Shown one piece after another: positions 6,961 to 14,691 of a stretch of 38,060 nucleotides of DNA. Origin of the DNA: Negativicutes bacterium (lineage in GTDB: Bacteria > Bacillota > Negativicutes > Veillonellales > Veillonellaceae); assembly GCA_009929605.1 (NCBI GenBank), contig SAAC01000012.1, positions 1-38,060 on the forward strand, read 5' to 3'. The notes under the pieces were generated by a model. The model was not told where the DNA came from, made no database searches, and worked only from the letters and a program-made list of their open reading frames with translations. A program made the position numbers and the translations under genes. Numbering within the stretch: the first letter of the stretch is position 1; each line of letters begins with the position of its first letter.

Positions 6961-8664
6961 ATGAAACGGACATTAATGATAAAAGCCTTTGTGCTGAGTG
7001 CCTTGGGAACCATGCCGCTACAAGTGTTAGCGGCGGAGCATACGATTATAACTGGTACAGAGTTTGCTACTGTACTAGCGGCAACAACGCATACGGCGAG
7101 TTTGACATCAACTGGTATTACAGCTGTGGAAGGAAATATTATTAGCAACAATACAGTGACTGCTAATGGTACGCTCCATGGCGGTGGCATGCTGGGGGTT
7201 ACATCTCGGGCTATCAAGACACACTTGGTGCCAAGTACAAGCTATTTTACTGCCAATGCTAATTTAGAAAGCTGGAACAATAATATATTTAGTGGCAACT
7301 CCATTACTATTAACAGTTTCATTGCGGGTGGCGGTATTGTTGGTGGTGCTGCGTATTCCCAATATAATTCTGGTGGTGGCACGGTATATGCGCCCTATGG
7401 GAATGCCTATGTAACAATCGGTGACAGTAGCAATAATATTTTTCTAAATAATTCGGTGACAAACCACTAGTACGGTGTATGGTGGGGGTCTCGTAGGGGG
7501 CTAGCTAGCTCAGTGAGCAATACGGTGCCAGATGCATGGGTACGTATTGGCTCCATGACAAATAATATTTTTGCTAATAATACGTTCACAGGTACTACCG
7601 TATACGGTGGAATTGGTGAAATACACCACTGATTCTGATGCGGTCACAACGATGAGTTCCCAATTGGGTGAGCTCACCGTGAACGGCAATTGGAATGGGA
7701 ATAATGGGACCGTACAGTTTTACGGGGCCCTAGCAGATGATTCTACGCCGATAGGCCAATTAATTGTGAATGGCGATGTGACGGGGACAACACAAGTCGC
7801 GGTGGATAACATCGGTGGCGTGGGCGCGCAGAGATTAGAAGGTATCAAGATCATTACCGTGTCTGGCGATTCCCCAAGTACAGGTTTCACACAAAAGAGT
7901 CGTATTGTAGCAGGTCTCTATGACTTTACATTGCACGACAGAGTAGGCGAATTGCAAGAACATCTCTTGCATACTGGATTCCGTGAACAAGATGGTAATG
8001 TGTGGGCTCGTTATAACAAACGTAAAACTGATGTACGCGATACGTCTGGTCAAAATGAAATGCATCAAGATTATGATGCGGTTCAATTAGGCGTTGATTT
8101 CTATAAACATGTTGCGGACCGTGGTGGCCATCAACGAGTATCCATATTAGGAGCTATGTTTGGGTATGGCGATGCTAAAACGAGAACACGTGGCAGTCGC
8201 TATGTATCTCGTGGTCAAATTTCGGGTCATAGTATCGGCCTCTATGGCACTATTTATGATCAAGCCAAGGATGAAAGCGGTTATTACTTGGACGCGTGGA
8301 TTACTGGCAATAATTTCAAATCATCCGTATCTGGTCAAGATATAGCAGAGACGAATTACAACCTATCCGGTGTAGTCGTATCTGTGGAGTTAGGGCTAGA
8401 TACACCACTGCGTATTCGTCCACCCGCCCTGTAAATCAACCATATGCCGAGCTGAATTGGTATTATAACTTCAACGATTATGAAATGTCCTTCGATGGTG
8501 AAAGCCTCGCCATTGACGGCGCAAAAAATATCTTTGAGTTGAAGGTGGGCTATGAAAAACAAGTTGGCAATAGCGTACAACTTTGGGGCAATGTCTTTGG
8601 CGGTTGGGGCTCAAATGGATATAAATCCTATGGCTTCACGGCAGGGGCAACGTATAGCTTCTAA
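6961..8664 (+). pseudogene. Autotransporter adhesin gene broken by four frame changes
   Basis: The start is ATG 6961 (GGGGAAGG upstream), giving a signal peptide ending near VLAAEH. The passenger has beta-helix-type NNIFxxN repeats with Gly-rich turns. The first frame stops at TAG 7468-7470. The repeat pattern continues as TSTVYGGGLVGG in a second frame (7463-7501), returns to the first frame (7504-7632), then moves to a third (about 7620-8400), which holds NVWARYNKRKTDVRD and the barrel. The last barrel segment is again in the first frame (8401-8664) and ends TAGATYSF, the terminal Phe used by the BAM machinery. VAGLYDFTL is joined directly to LHDRVGEL, whereas family members have a long Pro-rich linker and a helix there, so I infer an in-frame deletion as well. 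Intact relatives secrete adhesins through the outer membrane. Confidence 0.85.
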
Positions 8665-8678
8665 TTACATAGAGCGAT

Positions 8679-8714
8679 AAAAACAGTCATGCTAGAAATA
8701 GTGTGGCTGTTTTT
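8679..8714 (+). terminator. Terminator after the autotransporter pseudogene
   Basis: Arms AAAAACAGTCA (8679-8689) and TGGCTGTTTTT (8704-8714) pair over 11 positions with one G-T wobble. Confidence 0.65.
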
Positions 8715-8770
8715 GGCTGTGTATATTAGGAAAACTTTCACAAGCATAAGTGTTTTCTGAGTTTGTAGCC

Positions 8771-8836
8771 CTTTACAATTCCATGACAATTAATTACCTA
8801 CTATTTACAGTGAATTGGCGCGTATTTTGCTATACT
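8771..8836 (+). promoter_or_regulatory. Pho-box-like repeats with extended -10 upstream of the alkaline phosphatase
   Basis: Four heptamers recur every 11 bp: CTTTACA (8771), CATGACA (8782), ATTACCT (8793) and TTTACAG (8804), each followed by an AT-rich tetramer. This is the phasing of PhoB/PhoP binding sites. Downstream lies TGCTATACT, an extended -10 (hexamer 8831-8836), with no good -35, as expected for an activator-dependent promoter. The sequence match to any one consensus is loose, so the phasing and the gene context are the main evidence. Confidence 0.45.
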
Positions 8837-8840
8837 CCAA

Positions 8841-8880
8841 GTATAGAGAAACGTATACACGTATAGAGATTCGTATACAT
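8841..8880 (+). repeat. Two 20-bp tandem repeats in the alkaline phosphatase leader
   Basis: 8841-8860 and 8861-8880 match at 17 of 20 positions (GTATAGAGAnnCGTATACA). Each unit has a GTATA/TATAC dyad. They lie between the -10 box and the ribosome site. Confidence 0.75.
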
Positions 8881-8900
8881 ATTGTTGTAGGAGGTTATGT

Positions 8901-10769
8901 ATGTCTCAGAAGTCAACTTGGAAAAAATCCATGATGTTAACCTTGGTAGGCGCTAGTTTATTCGGCGTGGCAACAGTATCTACAGTAGATGCTGCTACTG
9001 TTAGCAGTAAACCTGCTATCGATACTAAAGCAGAATTCCACAATGGTGGTTCCGCATTGGGTGCTCACGCAGAGGACGTTAAAAAAATTACAGTGCTACC
9101 AATCGATCGCGCTAAATTCTGGAAAGGCCAAAATTTTGACTTTGAAGTAGAAGTAAAAGGTAATGTAAATGATGTTGCCGTTACTATTGATGGCGTTGAT
9201 GCTCAAAAATACTTCAATAAAAAAGCTACATTAACACAACACACTGGTTATGCATCTTATCGCATCGACCAAGTTAACTTTGACACTGTAGGCGCTAAAA
9301 AAATCGTAGTGAACGCTAATGGTGCAGATGGTGCGAGCCGTCGTTCCGTAAACTACAATGTAGTAGAGGAAAAAGCTCAAAAAACAGCTAAGAACGTTAT
9401 CTTGTTCGTAGGCGATGGCATGAGCATGCAAGCGAAAGAAGTCGCTCGTATCCTTTCCAAAGGCATTACAGAAGGTAAATATAACGATTTACTTTCCATG
9501 GAACAAATGCCAAACATGGCATTGATTACAACATCTGGTTATGATTCCATCGTAACAGACTCTGCAAACAGTGCTTCTGCTTACAACACAGGCCATAAGG
9601 CCGTTGTTAATGCAATGGGTTCTTATGCGAACAGCACAAAAGATGCTTTCGATGATCCTAAAGTAGAAACCTTTGCTGAAATCGTGAGCCGTACAAAAGG
9701 CATGTCCTACGGTATGGTTTCCACTGCAGCGGTTACAGATGCTACACCAGCAGCGTTGACAGCACATACTCGCCGTCGTGGTGAACAAGCGGCTATCGCT
9801 TATGATGCATTCCATCGTGACAACCCACCAGCAGTTGTGTTGGGCGGTGGTTTACAATTCTTCTTACCATTAGATGCAGCAGGTTCTAAACGTAAAGACA
9901 GTGTTAACCTTGTAAAAGAATACCAAGATGCAGGTTACCAATTCGCTACAACTGCAACTGAGCTTAATGCATTGAGCACAGATAAACCAATGCTTGGCTT
10001 GTTCACAATGAACCATATGAACGTATATATGGATCGCGCATTCTTACCTAAGAATCCAAAAGTCTTGAAAAACTTCCAAGATCAACCAGGTCTTGTAGAA
10101 ATGACTAAAAAAGCTATCGACGTATTGGATAATAATCCTAACGGCTTCTTCTTGATGAGTGAAGGCGGTTCCGTAGATAAACAATTACATACTATGGACT
10201 GGCAACGTGCAGCCTATGATGCTATCGAGTTAGACCAAGCAGTTGACTATGCTCGTAAATACTCCAAAGCTCATGGCGACAACACATTAATCATCGTAGT
10301 AGCTGACCATGCACATGGTATTAGTATCACTGGTACTTACTCTGAAAACGAAGGCAAAGTAGGTCGTGAAGCAGTTCGTGTATATGGTGATGCAGGCTGG
10401 CCTACATTCGTGGATGCGAACAAAGATGGCTTCCCAGATAATCCAGATGCAGATGTAACATTGGCTGTTCAATATGCAAATGCTCCAGATCACTATGAAA
10501 ACTATCGTTTCCAACAAACACCAACAGATCCTGCTCTAGTAGAAGGCAGCGGTAAAGTTATTGCGAACCCTAAACGTGCCCCTCAAGGCGCTCGCCTAGT
10601 AGAAGGTAACTTGCCAACGATGACTGGCGAAACTAGTGAAGTTCACTCTGCTGACGATGTAGTGTTAATGGCAGAAGGCCCTGGTTCTGAATACTTCCGC
10701 GGTGTAATGGATAACACTGAAGTGTTCTATGGCATGATGCGTGCCCTTGGCGTAAAAATTAAAAAATAA
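8901..10769 (+). CDS. Exported alkaline phosphatase (PhoA family)
   Basis: This 622-residue periplasmic metalloenzyme hydrolyses phosphate monoesters. Residues 1-31 are a signal peptide (cleavage near VDAA). Residues about 62-155 look like an added beta-sandwich domain. The catalytic domain has D172 in VGDGMS (zinc ligand), the nucleophile S221 in TDSANSASA, the TAAVTDATPAALTAHT segment, E421/D426/H430 in SEGGSVDKQLH, D469-H470 in VADHAHG and H582 in SEVHSADD. DANKDGFPDNPD at 505-516 resembles an EF-hand-like calcium loop. AGGAGG stands before ATG 8901. The full catalytic set is present, so it should be active. Phosphate control is suggested by the upstream 11-bp repeats. No other Pho gene is in the window. 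Confidence 0.92.
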   Translation: MSQKSTWKKSMMLTLVGASLFGVATVSTVDAATVSSKPAIDTKAEFHNGGSALGAHAEDVKKITVLPIDRAKFWKGQNFDFEVEVKGNVNDVAVTIDGVDAQKYFNKKATLTQHTGYASYRIDQVNFDTVGAKKIVVNANGADGASRRSVNYNVVEEKAQKTAKNVILFVGDGMSMQAKEVARILSKGITEGKYNDLLSMEQMPNMALITTSGYDSIVTDSANSASAYNTGHKAVVNAMGSYANSTKDAFDDPKVETFAEIVSRTKGMSYGMVSTAAVTDATPAALTAHTRRRGEQAAIAYDAFHRDNPPAVVLGGGLQFFLPLDAAGSKRKDSVNLVKEYQDAGYQFATTATELNALSTDKPMLGLFTMNHMNVYMDRAFLPKNPKVLKNFQDQPGLVEMTKKAIDVLDNNPNGFFLMSEGGSVDKQLHTMDWQRAAYDAIELDQAVDYARKYSKAHGDNTLIIVVADHAHGISITGTYSENEGKVGREAVRVYGDAGWPTFVDANKDGFPDNPDADVTLAVQYANAPDHYENYRFQQTPTDPALVEGSGKVIANPKRAPQGARLVEGNLPTMTGETSEVHSADDVVLMAEGPGSEYFRGVMDNTEVFYGMMRALGVKIKK

Positions 10770-11217
10770 TCTTTAGAACAAATAAGTACAGTGAATGCGA
10801 TTTGCCAAGGTGCTAGGCAATCCCTCACGGATAGGTAAGCCTCGCTTTGGTAAACGCTGAACTGGTACTTTCACAATCTAAAAACTAGGTATAACACGTA
10901 CATCTGACGCGATTAGGCCACAGGATTTAGATTGATATACAAAAATTCAATATGTGATAGCATTGTTGCTGGCTGTAGTAACTGAGAATGGGTCGAATAT
11001 GATACGGATTAGGGTGTTGGCTAACGGTAATCATTAGAACTCAATATGGTACTAACAGGCCCAGCAATATTGTTATTTTTAGGACTAGACTCGGTGATAG
11101 CAGTGTGAGGCTGTTAGCCGTTAAATTTTACAAGTGGATGCTCAGAATCACTCGGTGATCGATGGGCGATGGAATACGTATTGTTTTAATGCGCAGGACA
11201 TTACAACAGGAAGGCAG
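10770..11217. other. Gene-free region after the alkaline phosphatase
   Basis: It contains an imperfect hairpin (TTTGCCAAGG near 10810, CTTTGGTAAA near 10855, 8 of 10 paired), an ACTTTCAC site at 10867-10874 and a distant 7-bp inverted repeat (GGCTAAC 11019-11025, GTTAGCC 11113-11119). A structured leader for the following operon is possible, but I recognise no riboswitch class. Confidence 0.35.
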
Positions 11218-11661
11218 ATGACAATTATGTTAAAGTGGGTTCGAATTATTATGTGTGCATTGGTATTGCAAATTGCGGCAGTGTCCTTGGCACAAGCAAC
11301 TTGGTTATCCTATGATGAAATGTATAGTGGGGCAGGGGCCAATGGATTAGTAATGTCTAGTACTGTTACCAATCTAAATGGTTCTGAAGTTACTATGTCT
11401 GGATATATGGCGCCACCATTGAAGCCAAGCATTAATTTCTTTGTTCTCACTGAATACCCAATGGCAGTATGTCCATTCTGCAGTACAGATGCGGATTGGC
11501 CAGAAAATATTGTCGTTGTATACCTTGATGAACCTGTAACAGCATTGCCATATGATGCACCAATTACTGTAACCGGCACATTGAGTGTAGGTAGTTCTAT
11601 TGATGCGGAAACTGGTTTTGTGAGCCTTGTTCGCATTAACGCTTATGATATTAGCCAATAA
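11218..11661 (+). CDS. Secreted small CPFC-motif protein, first gene of an ABC operon
   Basis: The start is ATG 11218 or ATG 11227; AGGAAGG at 11208-11214 is 3 or 12 bases away, so the choice is uncertain. An upstream in-frame ATG at 11134 has no ribosome site and would bury the signal peptide. Residues 1-27 are a signal sequence. The mature part, about 120 residues, has alternating strands suggestive of an OB-like fold (VTMSGYMAPPL, FFVLTEYPMAVCPFC, ITVTGTLSVG) and a C85-x-x-C88 pair that could bind metal or be redox-active. It recalls DUF3299-like periplasmic proteins encoded beside ABC transporters, but this is from memory. The ATPase gene begins 12 bases after its stop. Confidence 0.65.
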   Translation: MTIMLKWVRIIMCALVLQIAAVSLAQATWLSYDEMYSGAGANGLVMSSTVTNLNGSEVTMSGYMAPPLKPSINFFVLTEYPMAVCPFCSTDADWPENIVVVYLDEPVTALPYDAPITVTGTLSVGSSIDAETGFVSLVRINAYDISQ

Positions 11662-11673
11662 TAGGGTGATATT

Positions 11674-12357
11674 ATGATTACGATTCAAGGACTTGAAAAA
11701 CGATACAAGGATGGGGACCAAGAAATTGTGGCCCTTCATTTGCCATACGCCGAATTTGACCGTGGCACCCAATGGGCTGTGGTTGGCCCTAGTGGGTCTG
11801 GTAAATCTACATTGTTGCATTGTTTGGCCGGGATTATCCGTGCTGACGGGGGACAAATTAAAACAGGTGAGGGCATCCTCACCGATTTTGACGAGGACGC
11901 ATTACAATCTTGGCGTAGTATCGAAATTGGCTATATTTTCCAGGATTTTAATCTCATTGATGCGCTGACGGTGAAAGAAAATATTGAGCTTGGTGCTTAT
12001 TTATCCTTAGGGCATTATGTATCTGGCTATAATAAAACAGAACAATTCCAAGAACGTTTACAACATCTCTTGGAAACCATGGATATTGTGAATTTGCTCA
12101 ACAAGAGACCATCTGCCTTGAGCCGTGGTGAACAACAACGTGTGGCGGTGGCTCGCGCCTTAATCAAGGAACCATCCTTGGTGCTAGCTGACGAACCAAC
12201 GGCCAGTCTTGATGAGGAAAATAGCCGTCGTGTAATGGATTTACTGACGTCCTATTGCAAACAATCGAATGCAACCTTATTAGTGGCGACGCACGATCCA
12301 TTAACGAAATCCTATTGCTCTAACGTAATTACACTGACAAAAGGAGGCCACGCATGA
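11674..12357 (+). CDS. ABC transporter ATP-binding protein (LolD/MacB type)
   Basis: This 227-residue nucleotide-binding subunit has Walker A GPSGSGKST (38-46), a Q-loop at Q90, signature LSRGEQQ (149-155), Walker B LVLADEP (169-175), a D-loop (SLD) and the switch His in ATHD. Length and signature fit the LolD/MacB/FtsE branch, which powers mechanotransmission or efflux rather than classical import. Its stop overlaps the permease start as ATGA, so the two are translationally coupled. The substrate cannot be read from this subunit. Confidence 0.88.
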   Translation: MITIQGLEKRYKDGDQEIVALHLPYAEFDRGTQWAVVGPSGSGKSTLLHCLAGIIRADGGQIKTGEGILTDFDEDALQSWRSIEIGYIFQDFNLIDALTVKENIELGAYLSLGHYVSGYNKTEQFQERLQHLLETMDIVNLLNKRPSALSRGEQQRVAVARALIKEPSLVLADEPTASLDEENSRRVMDLLTSYCKQSNATLLVATHDPLTKSYCSNVITLTKGGHA

Positions 12358-13784
12358 TTTTAAAACTCGGATGGCGACTCATTTGTCATAAACCATTACA
12401 ATCTATATTCCTTGTGGTCCTCATGGCCCTCTCTGTGGCACTGTCTGTGCTCGTATTCTCTCTCGGTCAAGGCATCCATCAAGGTCTCGTGCGTGCTACT
12501 GAACCATTCAGCCTCCTTGTAGGGGCCAAGGGCAGTAGTAATCAGCTCGTATTAAATAGTGTATTCCTTCAAGACCAACCAATCGGCAATATTCCTTACA
12601 CAGAGGTGGACAAACTACGCGCCAATACAAAAATGGTGAAAGCTGCGGTACCTCTCGCGTTCGGTGATAATTATGCGGGCTACCGCATCGTCGGTACTGA
12701 ATCTGCTATCTTTGATGTGAAAGCTAGCCAAACTATGCCAGAATGGCTTCGCGTTGTAGAAGGTCGCAAATTTGAAAAACCTTTTGAAGTTGTTATTGGT
12801 CACGATGTAGCCAAACAAGCTAATTTACAAATTGGTTCCAAATTCCACTCCATTCACGGCGTGAGCGCTAAAGGCAAAGCCCATGACCATCAAGATTACA
12901 CAGTAGTTGGTATTCTTGATGATGTAGGCGGTCCTTATAATCAGGCGATTCTAACAGATATTGAAAGTATCTGGCTTGCCCATGAAACAGCGCATACAAA
13001 ATCTACTAAAGAAACAGTACCAGGGGTGGATAAACCTGTAGAAAACGTGGCCAGTAAGACTGAACCAGCTCGCTTAGAGGTGGCAGAGGACGATGATGAT
13101 CATGATCACGACGGACATGACCACGATGCAACAAATGCAGGTACTGGTAATACGAATGTAGGTAATACGACTGTAGCTGAATCTACAGTACAACAAGCAA
13201 CAGCAGTTCAAGGTAATGCACAAGTCGTTCCAAGTAATCCTAAAACTGTTGGTCGTGCAGTAACAGCTGTCATGGTTGAACCGGTAGGCTATGCACAAGC
13301 CATGCAATTAATGATGCAATTCCAACGCTCTAAAGAGGCACAACTCGTATTCCCAGCCCAAGTTATCGTGCAATTATTTGCCATGATGGGGCAGGGCGAA
13401 AAAATGTGGCTTCCTGTGGGCGGGTTGCTAATCTTGATTTCCCTGCTAGTTATGATGACTAGTTCCTATCTATCCAGCCTTGGTCGCTTGCGTGAACAAG
13501 CTATTATGGTAGCGATGGGCGCTTCTAAATCCTTCTTGATGAAAGTATCCATCTGTAGCCAAGCGTATTTGGTAGTAGGCGGTGCGTTTATTGGTTGGGC
13601 CATCGGTGCTGCTTGTTATGCTGGCATCGCTAGCATGTTACAACATTCCATGGCTATCTCCATGGGTAGTGTATGGCAATGGCAACCAACAGTGATTGCG
13701 GCAGTGGCTGCAGTCATTGGTCTGTTGGCATCTATTGTGCCAGCAGTGTTATTGCAACGCAAATCATTGGCACAGTATTTCTAA
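12354..13784 (+). CDS. FtsX/MacB-type ABC permease with a His/Asp-rich periplasmic loop
   Basis: This 476-residue inner-membrane protein has the type VII layout: TM1 at 16-39, a large periplasmic domain, then TM2 (353-373), TM3 (403-426) and TM4 (446-467). The periplasmic domain carries additional His near 165-179 (FHSIHG, KAHDHQ) and a striking acidic/His block at 245-258 (EDDDDHDHDGHDHD), followed by a Thr/Asn/Val-rich linker to about 290. Such blocks bind Zn, Ni or Cu in many metal-handling proteins. With the CPFC protein and ATPase it forms one operon. I infer a metal-linked function, resembling in outline the zinc-regulated Zrg ABC systems of Vibrio; lipoprotein or macrolide-type substrates remain possible. 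Confidence 0.82.
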   Translation: MILKLGWRLICHKPLQSIFLVVLMALSVALSVLVFSLGQGIHQGLVRATEPFSLLVGAKGSSNQLVLNSVFLQDQPIGNIPYTEVDKLRANTKMVKAAVPLAFGDNYAGYRIVGTESAIFDVKASQTMPEWLRVVEGRKFEKPFEVVIGHDVAKQANLQIGSKFHSIHGVSAKGKAHDHQDYTVVGILDDVGGPYNQAILTDIESIWLAHETAHTKSTKETVPGVDKPVENVASKTEPARLEVAEDDDDHDHDGHDHDATNAGTGNTNVGNTTVAESTVQQATAVQGNAQVVPSNPKTVGRAVTAVMVEPVGYAQAMQLMMQFQRSKEAQLVFPAQVIVQLFAMMGQGEKMWLPVGGLLILISLLVMMTSSYLSSLGRLREQAIMVAMGASKSFLMKVSICSQAYLVVGGAFIGWAIGAACYAGIASMLQHSMAISMGSVWQWQPTVIAAVAAVIGLLASIVPAVLLQRKSLAQYF

Positions 13785-13809
13785 GAAAATTTTCTACACT
13801 TCACTAAAA

Positions 13810-13857
13810 AAGTGCGGTAGCGTTATGAATAAAACTATTTATAACGCTACCGCACTT
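13810..13857. terminator. Bidirectional terminator hairpin with the Pasteurellaceae uptake-sequence core
   Basis: Perfect 17-bp arms (13810-13826 and 13841-13857) surround a 14-nt loop between two convergent genes. Each arm begins with AAGTGCGGT, exactly the 9-bp core of the Haemophilus DNA uptake signal sequence, which in that genus is commonly paired in terminators. A runs on the 5' side and T-rich sequence on the 3' side allow use from both directions. Confidence 0.75.
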
Positions 13858-13864
13858 GATTTTA

Positions 13865-14401
13865 TTACACTAGATTTTTTCTGAAAACTAAAGTGTCTCG
13901 GATAGTATTATTGTACATATCATTTTTTACTACTTTTATTAATTCGTATCCGTTATGTTTAGCTACATTGCTACTTTTAGTATTTAAGGCATCACATGTA
14001 ATATATGTTGTAATAAAACCATGATTTTTCGCTACTTTCTCTAAATTAGAAAGTGCTTCAGTAATATAACCTTTTCCTACCTGTGTAGATGTGAGCCAAT
14101 ATCCAAGACTTGCGGAGTGGTGATGCCAATCAAGGTCTTGTAAACTAATACAACCAATAAAATTATTCTGTGCAAGATCATAAATATAATATTGGAACTC
14201 TTGTTGAGAATTAAATCTTAATTCGTAGTTCTGTGCACTTCTTTTACAAGCCTTTTTAGTAATACCTTTAACCCATTTTAACCAAGGCAATAGTTCAGAA
14301 TAAGATTGCTCTATGGCACTGAAAAAATTATCTATATACTTTACACTAGCTTTTATAAGTATAATTCGATCACAAACTATTTCCGATGGTAATGCATTCA
14401 T
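13865..14401 (-). CDS. GNAT-family N-acetyltransferase (RimJ/RimL-like)
   Basis: This 178-residue cytosolic acetyltransferase transfers an acetyl group from acetyl-CoA to an amine, in relatives often the N-terminus of a ribosomal protein or a small molecule. The pyrophosphate-binding motif is QVGKGYITEAL (107-117), preceded by SLGYWLTS and followed by the family's CDALNTKSSNVAKHNGYE. GGAAGGA lies about 11 bases before the start. The gene is visibly richer in A and T than its neighbours and uses many ATA, AAT and TTA codons. Together with the neighbouring uptake-sequence-like terminator this suggests acquisition from another oral bacterium. The substrate is unknown. Confidence 0.8.
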   Translation of the reverse strand: MNALPSEIVCDRIILIKASVKYIDNFFSAIEQSYSELLPWLKWVKGITKKACKRSAQNYELRFNSQQEFQYYIYDLAQNNFIGCISLQDLDWHHHSASLGYWLTSTQVGKGYITEALSNLEKVAKNHGFITTYITCDALNTKSSNVAKHNGYELIKVVKNDMYNNTIRDTLVFRKNLV

Positions 14402-14691
14402 AACAACTAGTTCCTTCCTTGTAAGATGAAAGTCTCATTAAAGTCACTGCATATTTTTTTATTATGACACTCAGACACTCAAAATCCTCTATGTCTAATT
14501 TAATGATAGATATAATGTAGTGTTGTATTTTTTTAGCGATATATTAGCGGATTATATTACTTTTTGTAAATTTTCGGTACTTTCATAAAAACGATATGCG
14601 AAAAAAGCATAATTATCATGCAGGAGTTACAAGGTCGAATGTAGAAATACTATATCAAGAAGCCAAAATTACAAACAAGGAGGCGATTCCG

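Noticed and set aside
7481..7505. Short G runs and a CTAG duplication as a phase-variation switch in the autotransporter
   Set aside because: Runs are only five G long, and correcting one change does not restore the frame; several independent lesions are needed.
14596..14691. 32-residue N-terminal extension of the EF-G paralogue
   Set aside because: No ribosome site before 14596, no family similarity, and a perfect AGGAGG sits before ATG 14692.
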